The notes under the pieces were generated by a model. It was not told where the DNA came from, made no database searches, and saw nothing but the letters and a program-made list of their open reading frames with translations. A stretch of 64,000 nt of DNA from Streptomyces melanogenes (GTDB lineage: Bacteria; Actinomycetota; Actinomycetes; Streptomycetales; Streptomycetaceae), in contig NZ_BMTS01000012.1 in NCBI RefSeq assembly GCF_014649795.1, forward strand, positions 62,001 through 126,000. The letters are read 5' to 3'. The position numbers and the translations under genes are program-made. Of the stretch, positions 8,854 to 16,700 are shown piece by piece (the stretch's first letter is position 1; each line of letters starts with the position of its first letter).

Positions 8854-9735
8854 ATGGCGGAAATCATCCAGAAGGACGGGACCTGGAGCTTCGACGGGGA
8901 CGCCGTGCGCATCGTGCCCGGCAGCGACAAGGGCGTCAGCCTGCTGCGCCGCACGCTCGGCGAGGTCGCGGTCCCGCTCGTGGCGCTGGCCGGGGTGGCG
9001 TACGAGCCGGGGCGCAAGACCGGGCGGCTGCGGCTGAAGCTGCGCGACGGGGCCGACCCGCTGCTCCAGGTGACGGGCGGCAAGCTGGACGACGCGTCCG
9101 ACCCGTACACCCTGACCGTGGAGACGAAGGCGGCCGCGATAGCCGAGTACTTCGTGGACGAGGTCCGCAACGCCCTGCTGCTCGACTCGGTGCCCACCGG
9201 ACCCGTAGACCGCTATCTGCTGCCGGGGCCCTCGCTGCCGATGACCGTGGGCGCGGGCGACGGCACGGCCAGCTTCGACGGGCGCACGGTCCGGCTTGAG
9301 TGGACCTGGCACACCGACGAGGTGAAGACGGGCTCCGGCCCGGCCACCATCGCGCTGGAGGATCTGCACGAGGTGGAGTGGCTGCCCGCGCGGGGCCTGG
9401 TGGACGGGCATCTGCGCTTCGTGAGCTCGCCGAACGCGCCCCGGGTGCCCGCCGGGCGCGATCCGCACGCCGTGGAGCTCAACGGGTTCAAGAAGGACCC
9501 GCTGATGGCGCTGCTCGCCGCGGCCGTGGTGGCGCGGATGCCGCACCCGCACGCGCCGGAGCTCGCGGCCGCGCCGGAGCCCAAGGCACTCGGCCCGGCG
9601 CCCGGCGCGACCGCCGACGACGACCCCGACGCCCTGCTGCGGCGGCTGCGCGAGCTCGGGGAGCTGCACACGGCCGGGGTCCTCACCGACGAGGAGTTCA
9701 GCCTGGCCAAGCAGGCCGTGCTGAAGCGGCTCTGA
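8854..9735 (+). CDS. DUF4429 protein with C-terminal SHOCT domain
   Basis: A 293-aa cytoplasmic protein of unknown function. Two related halves (about 5-105 and 115-235) each begin with a W-(S/T)-F/W strand and contain an FDG element (WSFDGDAVRI; ASFDGRTVRLEWTW), as in DUF4429. The C-terminal LLRRLRELGELHTAGVLTDEEFSLAKQAVLKRL is a SHOCT helical pair, usually an oligomerisation or anchoring module. The ATG at 8854 is the only sensible start. It is divergent from the hexosaminidase gene. No enzymatic motif is visible. Confidence 0.88.
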   Translation: MAEIIQKDGTWSFDGDAVRIVPGSDKGVSLLRRTLGEVAVPLVALAGVAYEPGRKTGRLRLKLRDGADPLLQVTGGKLDDASDPYTLTVETKAAAIAEYFVDEVRNALLLDSVPTGPVDRYLLPGPSLPMTVGAGDGTASFDGRTVRLEWTWHTDEVKTGSGPATIALEDLHEVEWLPARGLVDGHLRFVSSPNAPRVPAGRDPHAVELNGFKKDPLMALLAAAVVARMPHPHAPELAAAPEPKALGPAPGATADDDPDALLRRLRELGELHTAGVLTDEEFSLAKQAVLKRL

Positions 9736-9764
9736 GGACGCCCATCCCGTACCTCCTGAGCCCT

Positions 9765-9780
9765 ACTGGTCCAGACCATC
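9765..9780. promoter_or_regulatory. DasR-like operator (dre) upstream of the small gene and glmS
   Basis: The sequence ACTGGTCCAGACCATC has the 12-base core TGGTCCAGACCA (9767-9778). It closely fits the DasR element known in Streptomyces, A(C/G)TGGTCTAGACCA(C/G)T. A good -10 hexamer TATGAT lies at 9794-9799, so the site covers the -35 region of a rightward promoter. Repression relieved by glucosamine-6-phosphate would be the expected control. Confidence 0.72.
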
Positions 9781-9793
9781 TCCCGATTCGACC

Positions 9794-9832
9794 TATGATC
9801 ATGAGAATCCTGCCCGAAATCGGGCAGGATTC
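9794..9832 (+). promoter_or_regulatory. -10 box and perfect leader hairpin before the small gene
   Basis: TATGAT (9794-9799) is followed by a perfect 13-bp hairpin with an AA loop: GAATCCTGCCCGA at 9805-9817 and its complement at 9820-9832. Transcription from this -10 would begin near the base of the hairpin, so the stem would form the 5' end of the mRNA. It could instead be a terminator for the DUF4429 gene, although no U-run follows. Confidence 0.55.
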
Positions 9833-9867
9833 TTGCGTGCGGCCCCCATACCCCTCAATATCGACGA

Positions 9868-10146
9868 GTGCTCGAACGACGCCCGTCGTCCCACGACGAC
9901 CTCATCGACCACCTGGTGCGCAGCACCGCGCTCCAGCGCGGCGAAGCGGCCCGGGTGGTGCTCGATGTGCTGGCGTACTTCGACGAGACGTACGAGGAAT
10001 TCGTCCGCCGCCGCCACCGTGAGCTGCAGTCCGGTGGCCTGGTGAACGCGGAGATCTTCGAGCGGATCGCGGCCGAGCTGCCGCACCGCGCCGTGGCGCC
10101 ACCGGAGCTCTCGCTCCGGCAGCTGCGCCGCATCGTCTACGGCTAG
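9868..10146 (+). CDS. Conserved small protein of unknown function upstream of glmS
   Basis: A 92-aa helical protein beginning at GTG 9868 (MLERRPSSHDDLIDHLVRST). It contains LQRGEAARVVLDVLAYFDETYEEFVRRRHRELQ and ends with LRQLRRIVYG. The pattern of short amphipathic helices with basic patches loosely recalls HU/IHF-like or winged-helix fragments, but I cannot assign a family. It lies 67 bases before glmS on the same strand, with no terminator between. It is therefore probably co-transcribed from the DasR-type promoter and may act on glmS or amino-sugar flux. Coding use (GC-rich third positions) supports a real gene. Confidence 0.75.
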   Translation: MLERRPSSHDDLIDHLVRSTALQRGEAARVVLDVLAYFDETYEEFVRRRHRELQSGGLVNAEIFERIAAELPHRAVAPPELSLRQLRRIVYG

Positions 10147-10213
10147 GTCGTTCGACGGCCCCAGCGGCCGGCACACGTACGAACTTTGAACGTCGATGGA
10201 GGGGCAAGACTCT

Positions 10214-12031
10214 ATGTGCGGAATCGTCGGTTATATCGGTAAGCGTGATGTCGCTCCCCTGCTGCTCGAAGGTCTGCAGCGGCTGGAGTACCGGGGTTAC
10301 GACTCCGCGGGCGTGGTCATCAACAGCCCCAAGTCGGGCGCGCTGAAGATGGTCAAGGCCAAGGGTCGCGTCCGCGACCTGGAGGCCCGCGTCCCCAAGC
10401 GCTTCACCGGCACCACCGGCATCGCGCACACCCGCTGGGCCACCCACGGCGCCCCCAGCGACGTGAACTCGCACCCGCACCTGGACCCGGAGAACAAGGT
10501 CGCCGTCGTCCACAACGGCATCGTCGACAACGCCGCCGAGCTGCGCGTCAAGCTGGAGGCCGAGGGCGTCGTCTTCGCCTCCGAGACCGACACCGAGGTC
10601 ATCACCCACCTGATCGCCCGCTCCCAGGCCGACTCCCTGGAGGAGAAGGTCCGCGAGGCGCTCAAGGTCATCGAGGGCACCTACGGCATCGCCGTGATGC
10701 ACGCCGACTTCGCCGACCGCATCGTGGTGGCCCGCAACGGCTCCCCGGTCGTCCTCGGCATCGGCGAGAAGGAGATGTTCGTCGCCTCGGACGTCGCCGC
10801 GCTGATCGCCCACACCCGCCAGGTCGTCACCCTGGAAGACGGCGAGATGGCCACCCTGAAGGCCGACGACTTCCGTACGTACACGACCTCGGGCACCCTG
10901 ACCAACCCCACTCCCGAGACCGTCGAGTGGGAGGCCGCCTCCTACGACATGGGCGGCCACGACACGTACATGCACAAGGAGATGTCGGAGCAGGCCGACG
11001 CCGTGGACCGCGTGCTGCGCGGCCGCATCGACGACCGGTTCTCCACCGTCCACCTGGGCGGCCTCAACCTGGACGCCCGCGAGGCCCGCGGGGTGCGCCG
11101 GATCAAGATCCTCGGCTGCGGCACCTCGTACCACGCCGGTCTGATCGGCGCCGGCCTCATCGAGGAGCTCGCCCGCATCCCCGCGGACGCCGAGCCGGCC
11201 TCCGAGTTCCGCTACCGCAACCCGGTCGTGGACCCCGACACGCTGTACATCGCGGTCTCGCAGTCCGGTGAGACCTACGACGTGCTCGCCGCCGTCCAGG
11301 AGCTCAAGCGCAAGGGCGCCCGGGTCCTCGGCGTCGTGAACGTCGTCGGCTCGGCGATCGCCCGCGAGGCGGACGGCGGCACCTACGTGCACGCCGGTCC
11401 CGAGGTCTGCGTCGTCTCCACCAAGTGCTTCACCAACACCGTCGTCGCCTTCGCGCTGCTCGCGCTGCACCTGGGCCGCATCCGCGACCTGTCGGTGGCC
11501 GACGGCAAGCGGATCATCGAGGGCCTGCGCAAGCTGCCCGGGCAGATCTCCGAGATCCTGGCGATGGAGCCGGAGATCGAGAAGCTGGCCAAGGAGTACG
11601 CGGGCGCCCAGTCGATGATGTTCATCGGGCGCGTGCGCGGCTACCCGGTCGCCCTGGAGGCCTCCCTGAAGCTCAAGGAGATCTCCTACATCCACGCCGA
11701 GGCCTACCCGGCCTCCGAGCTCAAGCACGGCCCGCTGGCCCTCATCGAGCCCGCGCTGCCGACGGTCGCCATCGTCCCCGACGACGACCTGCTGGAGAAG
11801 AACCGCGCGGCCCTGGAGGAGATCAAGGCCCGCAGCGGCCGCATCCTCGCCGTCGCCCACCGCGAGCAGGAGAAGGCCGACCACACCATCGTCGTCCCGA
11901 AGAACGAGGACGAGCTGGACCCGATCCTGATGGGCATCCCGCTCCAGCTCTTCGCGTACCACACGGCGCTGGCCATGGGCCGCGACATCGACAAGCCGCG
12001 CAACCTGGCGAAGTCCGTCACGGTCGAGTAG
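10214..12031 (+). CDS. glmS: Glutamine-fructose-6-phosphate aminotransferase (isomerizing)
   Basis: A 605-aa enzyme that makes glucosamine-6-phosphate from fructose-6-phosphate and glutamine, the entry to UDP-GlcNAc. The start at 10214 is set by the N-terminal nucleophile Cys2 (MCGIVGYIG). An in-frame ATG 18 bases upstream would bury it. GGAGGGG lies 9 bases before the start. The glutaminase domain covers about residues 2-230 (IAHTRWATHGAPS, HNGIVDN). Two SIS domains follow (ILGCGTSYHAGL; MFIGRVRGYPVALEASLKLKEISYIHAEAYPASELKHGPLAL). It ends with the usual KSVTVE. In S. coelicolor the gene at this place is a second glmS copy, and the upstream DasR-like site ties this copy to amino-sugar control. 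Confidence 0.96.
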   Translation: MCGIVGYIGKRDVAPLLLEGLQRLEYRGYDSAGVVINSPKSGALKMVKAKGRVRDLEARVPKRFTGTTGIAHTRWATHGAPSDVNSHPHLDPENKVAVVHNGIVDNAAELRVKLEAEGVVFASETDTEVITHLIARSQADSLEEKVREALKVIEGTYGIAVMHADFADRIVVARNGSPVVLGIGEKEMFVASDVAALIAHTRQVVTLEDGEMATLKADDFRTYTTSGTLTNPTPETVEWEAASYDMGGHDTYMHKEMSEQADAVDRVLRGRIDDRFSTVHLGGLNLDAREARGVRRIKILGCGTSYHAGLIGAGLIEELARIPADAEPASEFRYRNPVVDPDTLYIAVSQSGETYDVLAAVQELKRKGARVLGVVNVVGSAIAREADGGTYVHAGPEVCVVSTKCFTNTVVAFALLALHLGRIRDLSVADGKRIIEGLRKLPGQISEILAMEPEIEKLAKEYAGAQSMMFIGRVRGYPVALEASLKLKEISYIHAEAYPASELKHGPLALIEPALPTVAIVPDDDLLEKNRAALEEIKARSGRILAVAHREQEKADHTIVVPKNEDELDPILMGIPLQLFAYHTALAMGRDIDKPRNLAKSVTVE

Positions 12032-12048
12032 CGGCACCCGCAGCGAAG

Positions 12049-12086
12049 AGCGGCCCCGCACGCGCCACCAGGCGTGCGGGGCCGCT
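12049..12086. terminator. Bidirectional terminator after glmS
   Basis: A perfect 15-bp stem (AGCGGCCCCGCACGC at 12049-12063, complement at 12072-12086) lies between the convergent ends of glmS and the acetate-uptake-like gene. Confidence 0.85.
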
Positions 12087-12129
12087 CCCTTGCCTGCCGG
12101 TGCCGCCCAAAGCACCGGCCCGCGGCTGC

Positions 12130-12699
12130 CTAGCCGGCGGCCGTCACCCCCCGGCCGGCAGCGCGTCGCGGAATCGCCGTCGGCCAGTTGGCCAGGCCCG
12201 CCGTCGCCCCGTACCAGGACACGGCACCCGCGACCGCCGCCACCCAGCCGCCGGCCTTCGCGAGGCCGTCGTTGGTGGCGAAGTCGGCGATCGCGAGGAG
12301 CACCAGGGAGACGAACAGCAGGGCGTACGAACCCTGCCGGATGGGTCCGGCGCCCGCCGCGCCCGCCGCCAGGCTCAGCGCGAGGAGCCCGAACAGCAGC
12401 AGGAACAAGCCCGCCGCGTTGGTCGAGAACTTGGAGTCCGCGCCGCTGGCCCAGGTGAACCAGAAGGCGCCCAGGCCCGCGAACGCGGTACCGGTGAAGG
12501 CGTCCTGGTCACGGAACGCGACGATTCCGAGGACGAAGAGGCCGATGCCGCCGACGTAGGTCGCGATCGACACGGCGTCCGCAACGGTGACGCCGTCGAC
12601 GACCTTGGTGGTGCCGAGGCCGAAGGCGAGCAGGGTGAGTCCGAGTGCGAGGTGGCCGAGAGTGGAAGTGATGCTTCCCGCGGGGGCTTCGTGGTCCAC
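12130..12699 (-). CDS. GPR1/FUN34/YaaH family acetate-uptake-like membrane protein
   Basis: A 189-aa polytopic protein with about six hydrophobic segments and the family-like spacing AFGLGTTKV, FAGLGAFWFTW and FLLLFGLLALSLA. The family (SatP/Ady2) moves acetate or succinate with protons. The usual NPAPLGL signature in the first helix is replaced by GHLALGL, so substrate or activity may differ. The start is taken at 12699 (GTG, MDHEAPAG). It is convergent with glmS and shares its terminator. Confidence 0.85.
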   Translation of the reverse strand: MDHEAPAGSITSTLGHLALGLTLLAFGLGTTKVVDGVTVADAVSIATYVGGIGLFVLGIVAFRDQDAFTGTAFAGLGAFWFTWASGADSKFSTNAAGLFLLLFGLLALSLAAGAAGAGPIRQGSYALLFVSLVLLAIADFATNDGLAKAGGWVAAVAGAVSWYGATAGLANWPTAIPRRAAGRGVTAAG

Positions 12700-12866
12700 G
12701 GCGGGCTCCCTTCATGTGCAGTTGTGCTGCAGGTGGTGCTGCTTCCCAGCGACCCTTATGTACCCTTCACAAGGGCACAATCCACCCCCTACCGGAGGGT
12801 AGATTCACCTCGGAACAAAGGGAGTTGACAGCGTCTCAGCTGGGACAACAAACGGACACGGCCGGG

Positions 12867-13388
12867 TTACGGGATGACGACCACGGGGCGCTGGGCGCGC
12901 CGGGCCAGACGGCCGGCGACCGAGCCGAAGATCCGGCCCACGATGCCGTGCGTGGAGCCGACGACGATCGCGTCCGCCGCGTACTCCCGCCCGACTTCTT
13001 CCAGTTCGTGGCAGATGTCCCCGCCGCGCTCGACCAGGATCCAGGAGACCTCGGCCAAGTAGTCCGCACAGGCGAGCTCCAGGCCGAGCACTTCCGTCCG
13101 GTGGTCCGGCACGTCCACGAAGACCGGTGGCTCGCAGCCCGCCCACACGGTGGTGGGCAGCCGGTTGGCGACATGCACGATGATCAGACCGGAACCTGAG
13201 CGTCTGGCCATGCCGATGGCGTACGCGAGGGCGCGCTCGCTCGACGTGGAGCCGTCGAATCCGACCACCACTCCGTGCCGGAAGGCGGGGTCACAGGACA
13301 GACGTGGTTCTTCTGCCGCCTGGAGGTCCGACGTCGGGTCGGCTACCTGCTTGCGGTCCGCGGGTTCGGGGAATTCTTGACCGGCCAT
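12867..13388 (-). CDS. Universal stress protein (UspA family)
   Basis: A 173-aa single-domain Usp. It starts at ATG 13388 (MAGQEFPEPADRK), has a disordered leader of about 35 residues, then VVVGFDGSTSSERALAYAIGMARR. The C-terminal ATP-binding signature GSTHGIVGRIFGSVAGRLARRAQRPVVVIP is complete (G-2x-G-9x-G-S/T pattern), so it should bind nucleotide. The frame continues open upstream to 13565, but the codons there read poorly. The physiological role is not evident from sequence. Confidence 0.9.
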   Translation of the reverse strand: MAGQEFPEPADRKQVADPTSDLQAAEEPRLSCDPAFRHGVVVGFDGSTSSERALAYAIGMARRSGSGLIIVHVANRLPTTVWAGCEPPVFVDVPDHRTEVLGLELACADYLAEVSWILVERGGDICHELEEVGREYAADAIVVGSTHGIVGRIFGSVAGRLARRAQRPVVVIP

Positions 13389-13737
13389 GGGTGTCTCGGC
13401 GTTTGGATCCTCATGGGAGGGCGACAGTTGGCGGCGGAGCTGTGTCCGGGAATCATCTTCCCAAGCCCATACCCCCAAGGGTACGGCGACACTCCTCTCC
13501 TGCCCAGAGCCGCCGATGCTGCACGGCGTTCCCCGGAGCATGCACGAGCCCGCCCCGGATGGCAATGGCCGATGGCCGGTACAGAGGTCCCTTCTTCAAC
13601 ATTCTGTGCACGTTCGATCCACTTCGGTGACGCCCGGACGTCCCTGGGCTGTGGGTCGGCTGTGCACGCGCAGTGACCGGAACGCGTACCCGCCCGTTAG
13701 ACACGTGGCCGTTCCGACGCTGTTCCGACACCCCTCC

Positions 13738-14166
13738 ATGGAGCCCATGCCCGTGCCCTCCCCGCCGCTCGCCCAGGACGCCTCCCCGCCGACCCCACCC
13801 GGCGGCTCCCGCCGGGGCGCGCACGCCCCCCAGGGGCCGGGCGCGCCCGCGCCCGCGCAAGGGTCGCGGGGTGCCGAGGGGAGCGCGGAGGGGGGCGCGC
13901 ACGGCGTGCGGGCGGGCTCCGCGGTTGCCGGGGACTGTGCGGGCGACGTCGTGCGCTGGGCGGCGTTCAGCTGCGTCCTGGTGCCGGTGGTGCTCGTCGT
14001 CTACGGTTCCTCGTTCGCCGGAGCCACCGGCTCGGCGGTCGGGCTCGCGGCGATCACCGCGGTCTGTCGGCTGCTGCTGCGCCAATCGGAGCGCGCGGCG
14101 GCCCGGCCGGGGTCCGGCCGGCACCGGGACGGCGGGGCGAACGGCGAAAGTTCGCCGTTGGACTGA
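13738..14166 (+). CDS. Small membrane protein upstream of adpA
   Basis: A 142-aa protein read from ATG 13738 (MEPMPVPSPPLAQD). The first 75 residues are rich in Pro, Gly and Ala. A hydrophobic pair follows (about residues 85-125, WAAFSCVLVPVVLVVYGSSFAG and TGSAVGLAAITAVCRLLLRQSE), then a basic tail. I recognise the core as a conserved Streptomyces hypothetical found just before adpA, without known function. A GTG at 13705 in the same frame is an alternative start. Confidence 0.65.
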   Translation: MEPMPVPSPPLAQDASPPTPPGGSRRGAHAPQGPGAPAPAQGSRGAEGSAEGGAHGVRAGSAVAGDCAGDVVRWAAFSCVLVPVVLVVYGSSFAGATGSAVGLAAITAVCRLLLRQSERAAARPGSGRHRDGGANGESSPLD

Positions 14167-14553
14167 CGCGTTCGTACACACGGACCCGTATGTTTTCAGC
14201 CAACTTCCCCTCCCCCCTCTCCCCTGCCCGAAATGGCCTGCCAACCCCCTTGCCACCAGCGGAAAACGGGCAGGGGTGGCGGCTTTGGCCATACGGGTAC
14301 GGGCCATGCACGCGACGCCCACTTCCCTACGGGCGCCCTGGATGAAACCCTTCGTGATCGAACGCTTCGCGCCAAGTTGCCAAGTCGACATAGCGCTGAG
14401 TACCGGACTTGTCACGCCGACGCCACAGAACGCAGTAGATTCGATCATGCGTATCGAAGGCTGGGGGACTCGTGCAAAACCAAGGGGAAAAGTGCAGGAG
14501 CGACAAGCCCGACAAGAACGGGGAGCCGCGAACACCGAGGGGGGCTTAGCAAA
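14167..14553 (+). promoter_or_regulatory. Long adpA upstream region
   Basis: The 387 bases before adpA hold no convincing gene. Base composition is less GC-rich than the neighbours. A -10-like TAGATT is near 14437. A GAGGGGGG ribosome site lies just before the ATG at 14554. A TTGGCGCGAAGC-like stretch on the minus strand near 14370 resembles half of the AdpA consensus (TGGCSNGWWY), in keeping with known autoregulation. The exact promoter cannot be fixed by eye. Confidence 0.5.
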
Positions 14554-15786
14554 ATGAGCCAGGCCTCCGCTGCCGCATCACCGGAGGCCACAAGGAAGCT
14601 CGCCGGCCGTCGACGCCGGGAAGTCGTAGCCGTACTGCTGTTCAGTGGCGGCCCCATCTTCGAGAGCTCCATTCCGCTCTCCGTGTTCGGGATCGACAGG
14701 CAGGACGCGGGCGTGCCCCGCTACCGCCTGCTGGTCTGCGCCGGAGAGGAGGGCCCCCTGCGGACCACAGGCGGGCTCGAACTGACCGCGCCCTATGGGC
14801 TGGAGGCCATCAACCGGGCCGGCACCGTGGTGGTGCCCGCCTGGCGGTCCATCACCTCGCCGCCACCGGCGGCCGCGCTCGACGCACTGCGCCGGGCGCA
14901 CGAAGAAGGGGCCCGCATCGTGGGCCTCTGCACCGGGGCGTTCGTCCTCGCGGCTGCCGGGCTGCTCGACGGCCGCCCGGCGACCACGCACTGGATGTAC
15001 GCGCCGACGCTCGCCAAGCGCTACCCGTCGGTCCACGTGGACCCGCGGGAGCTGTTCGTCGACGACGGGGACGTCCTCACGTCGGCGGGCACGGCGGCCG
15101 GGATCGACCTCTGTCTGCACATCGTGCGGACCGACCACGGCAGCGACGCCGCCGGAGCCCTCGCGCGCCGGCTCGTCGTCCCGCCGCGGCGCAGCGGCGG
15201 TCAGGAGCGCTATCTCGACAGGTCTTTACCTGAAGAGATCGGGTCCGACCCGCTGGCCGAGGTCGTGTCCTGGGCGCTGGAGCACCTCCACGAGCAGTTC
15301 GACGTGGAGACCCTCGCCGCTCGCGCGTACATGTCACGCCGTACGTTCGACCGGCGGTTCCGCTCGCTGACCGGATCGGCCCCGCTCCAGTGGCTGATCA
15401 CCCAGCGGGTGCTCCAGGCCCAGCGTCTCCTGGAGACGTCGGACTACTCGGTCGACGAGGTCGCGGGCCGCTGCGGCTTCCGCTCGCCGGTCGCGCTGCG
15501 CGGGCACTTCCGCCGCCAGCTCGGCTCGTCCCCGGCGTCCTACCGGGCGGCGTACCGGGCGCGCCGGCCGCAGGCGGAGCCGTCCGGGGGTCCGCCGACC
15601 CTGGAGACGGTGCCGCCGCAGGCCCTGCCGCAGTCGCGGCGCACGGCCGCGGCCAGCGCTCTGGTCGGTCCGACGGCGATCTCGCACGCGCCGCCGCCGG
15701 ACCCCGGCAAGTCCGTCTCGGAGCTGTACGCCACCGGTTACATGCGTCCGAGTCTGCCGGGGCAGCGGAGCGGCCCCGTAGGCTGA
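14554..15786 (+). CDS. adpA: AdpA, central developmental regulator, with TTA codon
   Basis: A 410-aa AraC/XylS-family regulator that switches on aerial growth and secondary metabolism. The N-terminal half (about 28-215) is the DJ-1/ThiJ-PfpI-like dimerisation domain (VAVLLFSGGPIFESSIPLSVFGIDRQ; GLCTGAFVLAAAGLLDGRPATTHW). The C-terminal double HTH runs about 240-340 (LAARAYMSRRTFDRRFRSLTG; VDEVAGRCGFRSPVALRGHFRR). A single TTA codon at 15226-15228 (codon 225) sits in the linker, the place known for bldA-dependent adpA genes. A proline-rich tail follows. The oligoribonuclease gene starts 5 bases after the stop, as in other streptomycetes. Confidence 0.97.
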   Translation: MSQASAAASPEATRKLAGRRRREVVAVLLFSGGPIFESSIPLSVFGIDRQDAGVPRYRLLVCAGEEGPLRTTGGLELTAPYGLEAINRAGTVVVPAWRSITSPPPAAALDALRRAHEEGARIVGLCTGAFVLAAAGLLDGRPATTHWMYAPTLAKRYPSVHVDPRELFVDDGDVLTSAGTAAGIDLCLHIVRTDHGSDAAGALARRLVVPPRRSGGQERYLDRSLPEEIGSDPLAEVVSWALEHLHEQFDVETLAARAYMSRRTFDRRFRSLTGSAPLQWLITQRVLQAQRLLETSDYSVDEVAGRCGFRSPVALRGHFRRQLGSSPASYRAAYRARRPQAEPSGGPPTLETVPPQALPQSRRTAAASALVGPTAISHAPPPDPGKSVSELYATGYMRPSLPGQRSGPVG

Positions 15787-15791
15787 GACAC

Positions 15792-16394
15792 ATGAACGAC
15801 CGCATGGTGTGGATCGACTGCGAGATGACCGGGCTCTCGCTGGCGGACGACGCACTTATCGAGGTGGCCGCCCTGGTCACCGACTCGGAGCTGAACGTGC
15901 TCGGTGAAGGGGTGGACATCGTGATCCGTCCCCCGGACGCCGCGCTGGAGACCATGCCGGAGGTGGTGCGCGAGATGCACACCGCCTCCGGGCTCCTCGA
16001 CGAGCTGGCCGGCGGCACCACGCTGGCCGACGCCGAGGCGCAGGTCCTGGCGTACGTCCGCGAGCACGTGAAGGAGCCGGGCAAGGCCCCGCTGTGCGGG
16101 AACTCGGTCGGCACCGACCGCGGCTTCCTGTCGCGGGACATGTCGGCCCTGGAGGAGTACCTCCACTACCGGATCGTGGACGTCTCCTCGGTGAAGGAGC
16201 TCGCCCGCCGCTGGTACCCGAGGGCGTACTTCAACAGTCCGGACAAGAACGGCAACCACCGGGCGCTCGCGGACATCCGTGAATCCATCGCGGAGCTCCG
16301 CTACTACCGCGAGGCGATCTTCGTCGCCCAGCCGGGCCCGGACTCGGACACGGCGAAGTCGATCGCGGCGAAGCACGTCCTGCCTGCGGAGTAA
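15792..16394 (+). CDS. orn: Oligoribonuclease
   Basis: A 200-aa 3'-5' exoribonuclease of the DEDDh family. It clears 2-5 nt RNAs and the linear dinucleotides made from cyclic di-GMP. Exonuclease motifs are present: WIDCEMTGL (Exo I, Asp and Glu), LCGNSVGTDRGFL (Exo II), and YFNSPDKNGNHRALADIRESI (Exo III with catalytic His-Asp). It is coupled behind adpA, the ornA arrangement known in Streptomyces. A PAS-GGDEF-EAL gene in the same window suggests cyclic-di-GMP turnover as one relevant pathway. Confidence 0.96.
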   Translation: MNDRMVWIDCEMTGLSLADDALIEVAALVTDSELNVLGEGVDIVIRPPDAALETMPEVVREMHTASGLLDELAGGTTLADAEAQVLAYVREHVKEPGKAPLCGNSVGTDRGFLSRDMSALEEYLHYRIVDVSSVKELARRWYPRAYFNSPDKNGNHRALADIRESIAELRYYREAIFVAQPGPDSDTAKSIAAKHVLPAE

Positions 16395-16536
16395 CCCTTC
16401 GGGGGGACTTCAGGGGCGCCCCGGGAGGGGGCCGCGAAACATGTGCGCGAGCACCCTCCCGGACCCTGTACACTTTTTCTCGGCCGGTAGGAAAACCCCC
16501 AGGGGCTTCCAAGACCACAACAGTCCGGTCACGCAT

Positions 16537-16610
16537 GGTGGGTATAGCTCAGCTGGTAGAGCACCTGGTTGTGGTCCAGGATGTCGCGGGTTCGAGTCCC
16601 GTTACTCACC
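16537..16610 (+). tRNA. tRNA-His (GTG)
   Basis: A complete cloverleaf. The acceptor stem is GTGGGTA/TACTCAC, with the histidine-specific G(-1) at 16537 facing discriminator C 16610. The anticodon GTG sits in the loop TTGTGGT, and GGTTCGAGTCC forms the T arm. The 3' CCA is not encoded. Confidence 0.97.
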
Positions 16611-16620
16611 CTGATCGGGA

Positions 16621-16650
16621 AGGCCCGGTCCGCTTCGGCGGACCGGGCCT
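16621..16650 (+). terminator. Terminator after tRNA-His
   Basis: A perfect 13-bp stem with a TTCG tetraloop (AGGCCCGGTCCGC at 16621-16633, complement at 16638-16650) is followed by a pyrimidine-rich tract. Confidence 0.85.
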
Positions 16651-16700
16651 CTCTCGTTCCCGGAAGCTTTCCCGAAAGTGTTCCCGGGAGGCCTCCGGGC

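Noticed and set aside
11425..12828. Long plus-strand open frame overlapping glmS and the acetate-uptake gene
   Set aside because: It is a shadow of glmS with Arg/Pro/Gly-rich low-information translation and spans a strong terminator.
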